Part shown: positions 17,827-26,079 of the stretch, in pieces | Layout of the letters: each line of letters opens with the position of its first letter | Numbering within the stretch: position 1 is the stretch's first letter | Origin: Alkalihalobacillus trypoxylicola | GTDB taxonomy: Bacteria; Bacillota; Bacilli; Bacillales; Bacillaceae_D | Direction of reading: 5' to 3' | NCBI RefSeq assembly: GCF_001590785.1 | Contig: NZ_LTAO01000012.1 | Location: 369,792 to 433,791 of the forward strand | DNA: 64,000 bases | Translations under genes and position numbers: made by a program | Notes under the pieces: model-generated | What the model saw: the letters and a program-made list of their open reading frames with translations, nothing else | What the model was told of the DNA's origin: nothing | The model's database searches: none

Positions 17827-18541
17827 TGTTATTGATTTAGTGAAAAACTTCGGGAAAAATGAAGTGTTAAAAAATATTTCAACAAGTATCAATAAAGGTG
17901 ATGTAGTCGCGATTATTGGTCCTTCTGGTTCTGGAAAATCAACATTATTGCGTTGCTTAAACAAGCTAGAAGAACCTACCTCTGGTAAAATTATGGTAGG
18001 TGATATCGACATAACGAGTCCTAAGGTTAATATCTTAAAAGTGAGACAAAAAATAGGAATGGTTTTTCAGCACTTTCATCTTTTTCCTCATATGACGGTT
18101 TTGGAAAATATTATTTATGCTCCAATGACTGTAAAAGAATTAAAAAAAGATGTAGCTATTGAAAAGGCAGACGAGCTTTTAAATAAGGTTGGATTGTTTG
18201 AGAAAAGAGATTCGTATCCAAATCGTCTTTCAGGCGGTCAAAAGCAACGAGTGGCGATTGCTCGTGCATTAGCCATGGAGCCAGAGATTATGCTGTTTGA
18301 TGAGCCTACCTCTGCTTTAGATCCTGAGATGGTTAAAGAGGTTTTATCCGTTATGAAGGATTTAGCCGAAACAGGTATGACGATGGCTATTGTCACCCAC
18401 GAGATGGGCTTTGCTCGTGAGGTTGCCGATCGAGTGCTATTTTTAGATCAAGGTTTTCTTTTAGAAGAAGCCCATCCAAAGGAGTTCTTTCAGAACCCTA
18501 CTACTAGTCGTGCAAAAGAATTTCTAGAGAAAGTCTTATAA
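17819..18541 (+). CDS. artR: Amino acid ABC transporter ATPase, ArtR type
   Basis: The 240-residue ATPase has Walker [10 protein letters not shown], the Q-loop [11 protein letters not shown], signature [15 protein letters not shown], Walker [12 protein letters not shown] and the switch His in VTHEMGFA. It is of the polar amino acid type and equals YqiZ in length. The start is GTG within the artQ end, behind AAAGGAGATTGAAG. A strong terminator follows at 18568-18599. Confidence 0.92.
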   Translation: MINVIDLVKNFGKNEVLKNISTSINKGDVVAIIGPSGSGKSTLLRCLNKLEEPTSGKIMVGDIDITSPKVNILKVRQKIGMVFQHFHLFPHMTVLENIIYAPMTVKELKKDVAIEKADELLNKVGLFEKRDSYPNRLSGGQKQRVAIARALAMEPEIMLFDEPTSALDPEMVKEVLSVMKDLAETGMTMAIVTHEMGFAREVADRVLFLDQGFLLEEAHPKEFFQNPTTSRAKEFLEKVL

Positions 18542-18567
18542 AAGAGCCTGAGCTTATATTTTTATTA

Positions 18568-18599
18568 AGTCCCCCTAGGTCTTACGATTTAGGGGGACT
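18568..18599 (+). terminator. Terminator of artPQR
   Basis: AGTCCCCCTA and TAGGGGGACT are perfect complements with a 12-base loop, followed by TTCTTTTT. Confidence 0.88.
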
Positions 18600-18674
18600 A
18601 TTCTTTTTAAGGAAGAGATATACTGATATGGGTATGATAATATGAGCATATATATCAAATGGAGAAAGTAGCGG

Positions 18675-19664
18675 ATGTTTATGAGAAGTTTTCGTATTGG
18701 ATATCGAACGTTAAAAACAGCGGTGGGAGCAGGTGTTTCGATTGCTATAGCTTCTTTACTAGGATTAGAATTTTATTCTTCCGCCGCCATTATTACTATT
18801 TTATGTATTTCGGTTACACGGAGACATTCGCTTTTTATTTCATGGGCTCGCTTTATTGCTTGTATTATCGCTCTATTAATGGGTGCCGCTCTTTTTGAAT
18901 GGCTTGGTTATACGCCTTGGGTTTTAACGTTACTTTTGTTAATTTATATACCCGTAGTTGTAATGTTTAAGGTTCAAGAAGGGTTCATTACAAGCTGCGT
19001 CATTTTATTGCATTTATATGTACTAAATGAATTTTCTTGGGGGATTTTTTGGAATGAGCTGCAATTAATTATTATAGGTGTCGGGATCGCTTTGTTGGCT
19101 AATGTCTATATGCCTAATGATGAAAAGAAATTAAGGGAATATGTAAAAGATATAGAAGCTACCTTTTCTATTATTCTTAAAGAAATCGCGTTTTATTTAA
19201 GAGAAGGGGATAGTCAATGGGATGGAAAAGAGATTAATGATGCGATTGAGCTTTTGGAAAAAGCGAATCATTTAGCTGAAAAAAACGTTCAAAATCATTT
19301 GCGTAAATATGAAGATCCTTATTTTCATTATTTTCACATGCGAAGTAAGCAGTTTGAGGTACTTGAGAGATTATTGCCCTTTGTTTCTTCTATACAAGCC
19401 AACTCGAAACAAAGTGAGATGATTGCCGATTTTGTCGAAGAGTTATCAAAGGTCATTAGTCCTGCTGATTATGGTCATTATTACATAGATCAGTTAGATA
19501 GTATGAGATTAACGTTTAAAGAGATGGAATTACCAGCGACGAGAGATGAATTCGAAGAACGGTCACATTTGTTTTATATAGTCTACGAACTGAATCAGTA
19601 TTTAGCTCTCAAAAATCAATTATGGAACCATGTGGATAAAACAGAATATCTCCGCACAAAATAA
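18675..19664 (+). CDS. yqjA: Aromatic acid exporter family membrane protein, YqjA type
   Basis: The 329-residue protein has four or more hydrophobic segments in residues 12-140 (RTLKTAVGAGVSIAIASLLGL first) and a soluble C-terminal half rich in charged helices, the layout of the ArAE/DUF939 family. Members are annotated as possible aromatic acid exporters; the substrate here is unknown. In B. subtilis yqjA also follows yqiXYZ, so the neighbourhood is conserved. The start at 18675 has GGAG at some distance; ATG 18681 is possible. Confidence 0.8.
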   Translation: MFMRSFRIGYRTLKTAVGAGVSIAIASLLGLEFYSSAAIITILCISVTRRHSLFISWARFIACIIALLMGAALFEWLGYTPWVLTLLLLIYIPVVVMFKVQEGFITSCVILLHLYVLNEFSWGIFWNELQLIIIGVGIALLANVYMPNDEKKLREYVKDIEATFSIILKEIAFYLREGDSQWDGKEINDAIELLEKANHLAEKNVQNHLRKYEDPYFHYFHMRSKQFEVLERLLPFVSSIQANSKQSEMIADFVEELSKVISPADYGHYYIDQLDSMRLTFKEMELPATRDEFEERSHLFYIVYELNQYLALKNQLWNHVDKTEYLRTK

Positions 19665-19698
19665 AAGAAATTTTATAATGTGAATAGGAGTAATGGTC

Positions 19699-20211
19699 AT
19701 GATTAGAAATTTTACAATTTGTTTTATGGTTTTGATGCTTTCTTCACCTATATGGCCAATAGGCGATCAGCCGATGCTTGGAGATCCTTATATTATTGTC
19801 AATAAATCCAGTAACCAACTGGCATATATAACAAATGGGAAAATACAAGAAATTTATGAAGTAGCAACAGGTAAGGCGAAAAATGATACGCCAAATGGCG
19901 AATTTACGATTACAGTGAAAGCAAAGCATCCTTATTATCGTAAAAAGAATATCGAAGGTGGAGATCCTCATAACCCTCTAGGTACTAGATGGATGGGCTT
20001 TGATGCACTTGAAACTGATGGACGTATTTATGGTATTCATGGAACGAATTCTCCTGAACAAATTGGTGCTTATGTTACAGCTGGCTGTGTCAGGCTTCCT
20101 AACCAAAGTATAGAAGAGCTATATGAGCAGGTAAAGATAGGGACTAAAATTTTCATTACAGATGAAAATCGTTCTTTTGAAGACATAGCCTCTGAAAAAG
20201 GGGTTATTTAG
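19699..20211 (+). CDS. L,D-transpeptidase, YkuD family
   Basis: The 170-residue protein has a short signal peptide (residues 1-20) and a YkuD catalytic domain: VNKSSNQLAYI at its start, the HGTNSPEQIG histidine motif and the active-site loop TAGCVRLPN with the nucleophilic Cys. It would form 3-3 cross-links or attach proteins in peptidoglycan outside the membrane. Unlike B. subtilis YkuD it lacks a LysM domain. AGGAG at 19686 favours ATG 19699 over 19693. Confidence 0.9.
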   Translation: MIRNFTICFMVLMLSSPIWPIGDQPMLGDPYIIVNKSSNQLAYITNGKIQEIYEVATGKAKNDTPNGEFTITVKAKHPYYRKKNIEGGDPHNPLGTRWMGFDALETDGRIYGIHGTNSPEQIGAYVTAGCVRLPNQSIEELYEQVKIGTKIFITDENRSFEDIASEKGVI

Positions 20212-20217
20212 AAAGAA

Positions 20218-20247
20218 AAAAAGCCAACTTAAGAGTCGGCTTTTTGT
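20218..20247 (+). terminator. Terminator after the L,D-transpeptidase gene
   Basis: AAGCC-ACTT pairs with AAGAGT-GGCTT around a short loop, followed by TTTGTTT. One mismatch interrupts the stem. It can also serve the convergent 20275-20364 gene. Confidence 0.7.
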
Positions 20248-20274
20248 TTATGGTCATGACTGAGATTCTACTTT

Positions 20275-20364
20275 TTAAAGAATACTAACGCCCATTAATA
20301 ATGTACCTGCAACCATCGTAACAATCATAATATATATAATGGCTTTTTGAAATTTACGTGGCAT
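20275..20364 (-). CDS. Prli42-like single-span miniprotein (29 aa)
   Basis: The frame encodes 29 residues: a basic start MPRKFQKA followed by one hydrophobic helix (IIYIMIVTMVAGTLLMGVSIL). This pattern is that of Prli42, the miniprotein that anchors the stressosome to the membrane in Listeria and that is annotated widely in Bacilli. An AGGAGGG site precedes ATG. It is transcribed against its neighbours. The identity rests on size, topology and short motif similarity. Confidence 0.62.
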   Translation of the reverse strand: MPRKFQKAIIYIMIVTMVAGTLLMGVSIL

Positions 20365-20448
20365 TAAAAACCCTCCTATTAAATCACTACCTCTATTTTA
20401 CTTTGTATTCGCTTTATGAACAAGTCTTTTCTTAAGAAAGGAGATTAA

Positions 20449-20865
20449 ATGGACAAGAAATTAGGAAAAGTCGCTCATATTGGAATTGCCGTCCGCTCGT
20501 TAGAAAAAGCAATCCCTTTATATACTCAACAATTTCAATTGAAATTAATCAAAAAAGAAATGATTGAATCACAAAAAATTACGGTTGCTTTATTGCAGGC
20601 TGAAAACATCGTCATCGAGCTAATACAGCCAACACATGAAGATTGTTCGGTTAACCGTTTTATGGAAAGGTTCGGTGAAGGGTTACATCATATGGCATTC
20701 TCGGTAGAAAACCTAGATGAAAAAATCGAGGATGTTTACAAATCTTCTGAACTTAAATTAGTGGATGGTAAAAGTCATATAGGGGCTCATCAATCTAAAA
20801 TTTCATTTATCCATCCTCACTCCACGATGGGAGTCTTAATAGAATTGATTCAAATGAAAGAATAA
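20449..20865 (+). CDS. Methylmalonyl-CoA epimerase-like VOC protein (YqjC type)
   Basis: The 138-residue vicinal-oxygen-chelate protein shows the metal-binding pattern of methylmalonyl-CoA epimerases: VAHIGIAV (His near residue 11), EGLHHMAFSV (His near 82) and GVLIELIQ (Glu near 132). It would interconvert the R and S forms of methylmalonyl-CoA. AAAGGAGATTAA precedes ATG. In B. subtilis yqjC sits beside yqjD (acyl-CoA carboxylase) and yqjE; here yqjE follows directly and yqjD is missing from between them. Confidence 0.85.
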   Translation: MDKKLGKVAHIGIAVRSLEKAIPLYTQQFQLKLIKKEMIESQKITVALLQAENIVIELIQPTHEDCSVNRFMERFGEGLHHMAFSVENLDEKIEDVYKSSELKLVDGKSHIGAHQSKISFIHPHSTMGVLIELIQMKE

Positions 20866-20941
20866 TATGTGTATGAGGTGAATTTATTTACAAAGTGTTG
20901 TATGATCAAGTTTGAGATTTGTATTATTGGAGGAAAAAATA

Positions 20942-22060
20942 ATGGTATTGAATGAAGAAAGACTTTTAAATGGTTTTTTAGAGCTCGTAAAAATTGATTC
21001 TGAAACAAAGCATGAAAGAGCTATTGCTGACTTCTTGAAACAAAAATTTGTAGAGCTAGGACTTGAAGTGCTGGAAGATGATTCAGCAAGTAAAACAGGT
21101 CACGGCGCCGGGAATTTAATTTGTACACTGAAAGGTGAATCGGCTGCCGATCCGATTTATTTTACCTCTCACATGGACACGGTTGTGCCAGGTAAAGGTA
21201 TTAAACCTGCTATTGAAGGTGATTATGTGGTCACAGATGGTACTACCATATTAGGTGCTGATGATAAAGCGGGTATCGCAGCCATCCTAGAAGCTCTTCA
21301 TGTCATCAAGGAAACTGAGTTACAGCATGGCGATGTTCAATTCATTATAACCGCTGGAGAAGAATCAGGATTAGTCGGTGCTAAAGAGCTTGATTCATCG
21401 TTAATAAAAGCAAAATATGGATTTGCTCTAGATAGTGATGGTCCAGTAGGAGATATTATTGTTGCTGCTCCTTATCAAGCTAAAATAAAAGCAGTGGTAG
21501 AAGGTAAAACGGCACATGCCGGAGTAGCGCCAGAAAAAGGAATATCGGCCATTTCTGTAGCAGCAAAAGCCATTTCGAATATGCCGTTAGGTCGAATAGA
21601 TGAAGAAACAACAGCTAATATTGGTCGATTTGAAGGTGGAACACAAACAAATATTGTGTGTGACCATGTCGAAATATTGGCTGAAGCTCGTTCTTTAGTT
21701 GAAAATAAACTAACAAAACAAATTGAAAAAATGAAAAAAGCATTTGAGGATACAGCCCAAAATATGGGTACAAATGCTACGGTTGATATAAAACTAATGT
21801 ATCCTGGCTATAAACTGTCAGATGGTGATACAGTAGTAGAAGTAGCTAAAAAAGCAATAGAAGCAGTAGAACGTTCTCCAAAGCTGTTAAAAAGCGGTGG
21901 TGGAAGTGACGCAAATATTATCTCAGGTTTTGGTATTCCGACCGTAAATTTAGCGGTAGGTTATGAGGAAATTCACACCAAAAATGAACGTATGTCCATT
22001 ACTGAGCTCAATAAGCTTGCAGAATTGATTATTAAAATCATTCAACAAGTCGCTCATTAA
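20942..22060 (+). CDS. M20-family tripeptidase/aminopeptidase, YqjE type
   Basis: The 372-residue zinc peptidase has the M20 ligands in order: SHMDTV, GADDKAGIAA, AGEESGLVG (catalytic Glu), LDSDG and EIHTKNE. A dimerisation domain lies between residues about 180 and 290 and includes GKTAHAGVAPEKG. It belongs to the PepT-like group and cleaves N-terminal residues from short peptides in the cytoplasm. ATG 20942 follows GGAGGAAAAAATA; the longer frame from 20912 is not supported. A terminator follows. Confidence 0.9.
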   Translation: MVLNEERLLNGFLELVKIDSETKHERAIADFLKQKFVELGLEVLEDDSASKTGHGAGNLICTLKGESAADPIYFTSHMDTVVPGKGIKPAIEGDYVVTDGTTILGADDKAGIAAILEALHVIKETELQHGDVQFIITAGEESGLVGAKELDSSLIKAKYGFALDSDGPVGDIIVAAPYQAKIKAVVEGKTAHAGVAPEKGISAISVAAKAISNMPLGRIDEETTANIGRFEGGTQTNIVCDHVEILAEARSLVENKLTKQIEKMKKAFEDTAQNMGTNATVDIKLMYPGYKLSDGDTVVEVAKKAIEAVERSPKLLKSGGGSDANIISGFGIPTVNLAVGYEEIHTKNERMSITELNKLAELIIKIIQQVAH

Positions 22061-22070
22061 GATTATAACA

Positions 22071-22099
22071 AAAAAACCCCCTAATTATAGGGGGTTTTT
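22071..22099 (+). terminator. Terminator after yqjE-like peptidase gene
   Basis: AAAAAACCCCCTA pairs with TAGGGGGTTTTT around a short AT loop and ends in a T tract. Confidence 0.85.
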
Positions 22100-22140
22100 G
22101 TTTCGATATATGAAAAAAAAGATATTGGTTACACTAAGCA

Positions 22141-22338
22141 TTATTGAAAAACTAGTTTGTTCACATCGAAATTTCCAAATTCCAAGCATTCTAAAATAAG
22201 CTCTTCTGATTGTCCTGTTAAAAATGAAAGATCAGTTATAGTTAGATGCTCTAGCTCACTCTTATAAACGATGATGATGACATGTTCATAGAGATTGGTG
22301 TAAATGTTAGACTGAATTTGATCCTTTTTGGTATTCAT
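22141..22338 (-). CDS. Small protein of unknown function (65 aa)
   Basis: The 65-residue product begins MNTKKDQIQSNIYTNLYEH and has a hydrophobic stretch VIIIVYKSELEHLTI, then a D/E-rich end. The TITDLSFLTGQSEELILECLE segment looks like a short helix-turn-helix-like pair, but this is not firm. GGGGGTG precedes ATG. It stands alone between the yqjE-like gene and the phosphate transporter. No family recognised. Confidence 0.45.
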   Translation of the reverse strand: MNTKKDQIQSNIYTNLYEHVIIIVYKSELEHLTITDLSFLTGQSEELILECLEFGNFDVNKLVFQ

Positions 22339-22741
22339 TCTAGCGACACCCCCAATAAAAGTGGTTGTTTTGAACTTGTCTCATACTTACAACATAACTT
22401 ACTTAAGCCAAACATGCAAACTAATCGTAAGCTGATTTCTATAAATAAGCCGTTTTAAATCAATACTAAAGTACGGATTAGAAGAGGTTTTAATTAAAAT
22501 AAATAATAAAAATGTAAAAATTGTAAATAACAAAAACCAGAACAATTCGTAGGGTTCTGTCGTTATTTTTCAAATAAAGATTAAAAATTTCCAGTTATTA
22601 GTGTGGAAATGTTAAGTTTTTGTAAAGATTTAATTCTGTTTATTAAATATATGTAAATCAGTTTTTGGACTCTTTACACGAAAATAAAAAACAGATATGC
22701 TTGTTTACGGAAATGAGAAAAAACCTCTAGGAGTGGACGTA
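22339..22741. other. 403-base upstream region of the phosphate symporter
   Basis: Very AT-rich and without a gene. It holds the PhoP-box-like repeats described separately (22610-22657). Sequence from 22440 to 22600 shows nothing else I can identify. Confidence 0.5.
22610..22657 (-). promoter_or_regulatory. Candidate PhoP boxes upstream of the Na/Pi symporter
   Basis: On the minus strand, TTTACA-N5-TTAACA (22610-22626) and TTTACA-N5-TTAATA (22641-22657) are pairs of TTAACA-like hexamers at the 11-base spacing of Bacillus PhoP boxes. They lie 85-132 bases before the start. This predicts phosphate control by PhoPR. Confidence 0.45.
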
Positions 22742-24370
22742 ATGATCGATATTAATATCCAAGAAACGATATTTTATTTTCTTGGTGGTTTAGGTATATT
22801 CTTGTTTGGTATTAAGTTTATGGGTGATGGGTTAAAGAATGCGGCTGGAAACCGTTTAAGAGAAATTTTAGATAAAATGACCTCTAATCCATTTAAAGGA
22901 GTATTAGCGGGGGTATTAGTAACCATCTTGATTCAATCAAGTACTGGGACTACTGCTTTAACAGTTGGTCTTGTTAGTGCAGGATTTATGACACTAAGAC
23001 AAGCGATTGGTGTTATTATGGGAGCTAATATTGGGACTACTGCAACTGCATTTATTATTGGTATTGATATTGGAGAGTATGCATTACCAATTTTATTCGT
23101 TGGAACAGCACTTATCTTCTTTTTTAAAAAACCAGTTATTAATTATGTTGGACAAGTCTTTTTTGGCTTTGGTGCCTTATTTTATGGTTTGAAATTAATG
23201 AGTGGATCCGTCAAACCTTTAGCAGGACTAGATGCCTTCCATCAATTAACCTTATCAATGAGTGATAATCCTTTATTAGGTGTGTTAGTTGGAACCGTCA
23301 TGACCGTTATTATTCAAAGTTCAACAGCGACAATTGGAATACTGCAAGGGTTTATGACTGAAGGTGCTATGACTTTGAAAGCAGCCCTACCAGTATTATT
23401 AGGTGATAACCTCGGAACAACAGTTACAGCGTTGTTAGCAGCAATTGGAACAACCATTGCAGCGAGAAGAGCAGCTATGGTTCACGTTGTGTTTAACTTG
23501 ATTGGTGCTGTTATGTTTTTGATATTATTAGCACCATTTACTTTATTAATTGAATATTTCCAGCAATCATTAGGTTTAAATGGAGCTATGACGGTTGCTT
23601 TTGCTCACGGCTCTTATAATGTGATGAATACGATTATTCAATTCCCGTTTGTAGGTGCATTAGCTTGGATTGTAACCAAAATTATACCAGGTGAAGATAA
23701 AACGATTGATTACAAAGCGAATTTAAGTCCATTATTACTCGAGCAATCCTACTCTGTTGCACTAGGACAGGCAAAAGAAGAGGTCCTTAGAATGGGTAAT
23801 TATGCTACAGAAGGTCTAAATGAAGCAGTCAAATATTTAGATACAAAAGATAAAAAATATGGTGAATTAGTTATGCAATACGAAGAGGCGATTAATCACT
23901 TTGACCATAAAGTAACCGATTATTTGGTAAGTATGTCAGGTCATACTATGTCAGAGTCGGATACTAAGCTCCACACCGTATTAGTTAATTCTGTACGAGA
24001 TATCGAACGCGTTGGTGACCATATGGAAAATGTCAAAGAATTGGTCGATTATCAATTATCAAATAAGTTTGAGCTCTCTGGTAGTGCATTAAAGGAACTA
24101 GATGAAATGTTTGACTTAACCATTAGTACGTATAATGATTCGTTACAATCGTTAAGTACTTTAGATAAATCCTTAGCAGAAGAGGTGCTTCAAAAAGAAG
24201 AGAAAATTGATAAAATGGAGCGCAACTTAAGGAAAAAGCATATTAAACGATTAAATGATGGCATTTGTACAGGAAGTGCTGGGATTGTCTTTGTTGATAT
24301 TATTAGTAATCTTGAACGAATAGGTGACCATGCCGTTAATATCGCAGAAGCGGTATTAGAGGATAGTTAA
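22742..24370 (+). CDS. Na+/phosphate symporter family protein with PhoU-like domain
   Basis: The 542-residue protein belongs to the PNaS (NptA/YjbB) family. The two inverted membrane repeats carry the paired motifs QSSTGTTALTVGLV (residues about 65-78) and QSSTATIGILQG (about 205-216). After eight or so membrane segments there is a cytoplasmic PhoU-like helical domain (residues about 340-540) with ERVGDHMENVKEL and ERIGDHAVNIAEA. It would move phosphate with sodium, useful where proton gradients are small. ATG 22742 follows AGGAGTGGACGTA. A candidate PhoP box lies upstream. Confidence 0.9.
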   Translation: MIDINIQETIFYFLGGLGIFLFGIKFMGDGLKNAAGNRLREILDKMTSNPFKGVLAGVLVTILIQSSTGTTALTVGLVSAGFMTLRQAIGVIMGANIGTTATAFIIGIDIGEYALPILFVGTALIFFFKKPVINYVGQVFFGFGALFYGLKLMSGSVKPLAGLDAFHQLTLSMSDNPLLGVLVGTVMTVIIQSSTATIGILQGFMTEGAMTLKAALPVLLGDNLGTTVTALLAAIGTTIAARRAAMVHVVFNLIGAVMFLILLAPFTLLIEYFQQSLGLNGAMTVAFAHGSYNVMNTIIQFPFVGALAWIVTKIIPGEDKTIDYKANLSPLLLEQSYSVALGQAKEEVLRMGNYATEGLNEAVKYLDTKDKKYGELVMQYEEAINHFDHKVTDYLVSMSGHTMSESDTKLHTVLVNSVRDIERVGDHMENVKELVDYQLSNKFELSGSALKELDEMFDLTISTYNDSLQSLSTLDKSLAEEVLQKEEKIDKMERNLRKKHIKRLNDGICTGSAGIVFVDIISNLERIGDHAVNIAEAVLEDS

Positions 24371-24379
24371 AAACATCAC

Positions 24380-24612
24380 ATTAGACTATGAACCCTCCTT
24401 TTTTAAAAAAGGGAGGGTTTTTTAAAAGATAAATTTCCTATGAAAACTTAAGCTAGCGGACACAAGACACGGAGACTCCAGTGGGAAGTTGTGGCCATGC
24501 CGAAATCCACTTCTTAAAAAGTTAGTTCGGCGGCCATCCCAATGACTGATGTGTCTTGGGGAAGCGAACAGGCGGAAACCTAGAATATGGAATCATTTAT
24601 TGTCCCGACCTC
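24380..24612 (+). repeat. R1 repeat copy D, 3' of the Na/Pi symporter
   Basis: A full-length copy: stem AACCCTCC/GGGAGGGTT (24391-24420) with a T tract, AAGCTAGCGGACACAAGACACGG, GACTCCAGTGGGA, GTGGCCATGCCGAAATCCACTTC, GTTAGTTCGGCGGCC, GTGTCTTGGGGAAGCGAACAGGC and a TTATTGTCCCGACCTCATTT end. The stem acts as the terminator of the symporter gene. The rest of the 389-base gap to dinB holds only the palindrome at 24672-24690. Confidence 0.9.
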
Positions 24613-24671
24613 ATTTTTTTTTTGTTGAAAAAATAAGGGTAAAGTATCATGCATTTAAAATTGAAGGAATG

Positions 24672-24690
24672 AATCGTACATGTTACGATT
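24672..24690. promoter_or_regulatory. 19-bp inverted repeat upstream of dinB
   Basis: AATCGTA and TACGATT flank CATGT, 70 bases before the polymerase start. It is not the Bacillus LexA box (CGAAC-N4-GTTCG), but its position suggests an operator. Confidence 0.35.
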
Positions 24691-24759
24691 TATAGGAAGA
24701 ATAATAGTGAATGATGTTGATTTCATGCCTAAACAAACATCACACAAGAGGTGATTACT

Positions 24760-25992
24760 ATGAAACATAAAGTTATACTTCATATTGATATGAATAGCTT
24801 TTATGCTTCAGTAGAAATGTCCTATGATCCTAAATTGAGAGGAAAACCAATTGCTATTGCTGGAAATGTGGAAAAAAGGAAGGGAATTATTGTAACGAGT
24901 AGTTATGAAGCGAGAGCAAAAGGGGTTCAAACGGCTATGCCGGTCTGGAAGGCACTGAACCTTTGTCCTAAGCTCATATTGTTACCTCCCAACTTTGAAA
25001 GATATAAATCTGCTTCTAAGGCTATGTTTGATATTTTAAGGTCGTATACAGATTTAGTTGAACCCGTTTCTATTGATGAAGGATATATGGATGTTAGCGA
25101 TTATTTATCTAAAGGCCATCCTTATCAACTTGCAGAGGAAATACAACGTCGGCTTCAGTCTGAGCTTGACCTTCCTTCAAGTATAGGGATAGCTCCTAAC
25201 AAATTTTTAGCAAAAATGGCTAGTGATATGAAAAAGCCATTAGGAATTACGATATTAAGAAAAAGAGATATTGAGAGTAAACTATGGCCTTTGCCAATAG
25301 AAGAGATGCACGGTATAGGTAAAAGAACGACCGAAAAGTGGAAGAAACTTCAAATTAATACAATTGGAGATTTAGCCAAAGCAAATGAAAGAACGATAGA
25401 ACTGCATTTTGGTATAAATGGAATAAGACTATTAAAGAAAGCAAATGGCCATGATGAACGACCTGTAGACCCTAACTCCATACATGAATTTAAAAGTGTG
25501 GGTCATTCCACGACGCTACCTTTTGATACGAATAATGAAGGTAAAATCTTAAAAGAGATTGGAAAACTTGTACAAATGGTACAGCAGCGTTTGAAAAGAA
25601 AAAAAGTATGTGCTTTTGGAGTACAGTTAATGATCCGATATCACGATTGGCGAACCATTACAAGGAGTAAAAAAATAGAAGAACCACTTCAGGAAGATGC
25701 GGCTATTTATTCAATAGCCATGAAGTTGTTTAAGGACCATTGGAACGGAGAATCGATTCGTTTAATTGGAATTAGTACTTACGACATTGTTGACCAGAAA
25801 TATGCATACAAGCAATTAGACTTGTTTGAATATGAAAGTGAAGAGAAGAAATATAGGTTAAATGAAACGGTAGAGCAATTGCGAGAAAAATTTGGAGAAA
25901 AAGTGTTTCGAAACCTCCAAGAAATAACGGAGGATGAAAGCACTCCTAGCCCTATAAGAACAAGCTTTCAACGTGATTTTCTTGAGCATTAA
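24760..25992 (+). CDS. dinB: DNA polymerase IV (Y family)
   Basis: The 410-residue translesion polymerase shows the Y-family catalytic motifs HIDMNSFYASVE (residues about 7-18) and SIDEGYMDVS (about 102), with both acidic metal ligands, then a helix-hairpin-helix segment (MHGIGKRTTEKWKKL) and a C-terminal little-finger domain. It copies past damaged bases. Its size fits B. subtilis YqjH/YqjW (PolY1/PolY2); the nearby yqj-type genes favour YqjH. GAGGTGATTACT before ATG 24760 sets the start; an in-frame GTG at 24751 is part of that site. Confidence 0.92.
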   Translation: MKHKVILHIDMNSFYASVEMSYDPKLRGKPIAIAGNVEKRKGIIVTSSYEARAKGVQTAMPVWKALNLCPKLILLPPNFERYKSASKAMFDILRSYTDLVEPVSIDEGYMDVSDYLSKGHPYQLAEEIQRRLQSELDLPSSIGIAPNKFLAKMASDMKKPLGITILRKRDIESKLWPLPIEEMHGIGKRTTEKWKKLQINTIGDLAKANERTIELHFGINGIRLLKKANGHDERPVDPNSIHEFKSVGHSTTLPFDTNNEGKILKEIGKLVQMVQQRLKRKKVCAFGVQLMIRYHDWRTITRSKKIEEPLQEDAAIYSIAMKLFKDHWNGESIRLIGISTYDIVDQKYAYKQLDLFEYESEEKKYRLNETVEQLREKFGEKVFRNLQEITEDESTPSPIRTSFQRDFLEH

Positions 25993-26019
25993 TTTGTTCA
26001 AGAAAATCATTTTTTTCGT

Positions 26020-26046
26020 TAATACTTGTCCAATTTCTTCCGATAT
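26020..26046 (+). promoter_or_regulatory. SigD-type flagellar promoter
   Basis: TAAT (26020-26023), 15 bases and TCCGATAT (26039-26046) match the motility sigma factor pattern TAAA-N15-GCCGATAT at all but two positions. The transcript would start near 26053, just before the AAGGAAGG site of the FliK-like gene. Only flagellar genes follow. Confidence 0.7.
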
Positions 26047-26079
26047 AAGAGATAGTGATAAAGGAAGGTGCAAATACTT

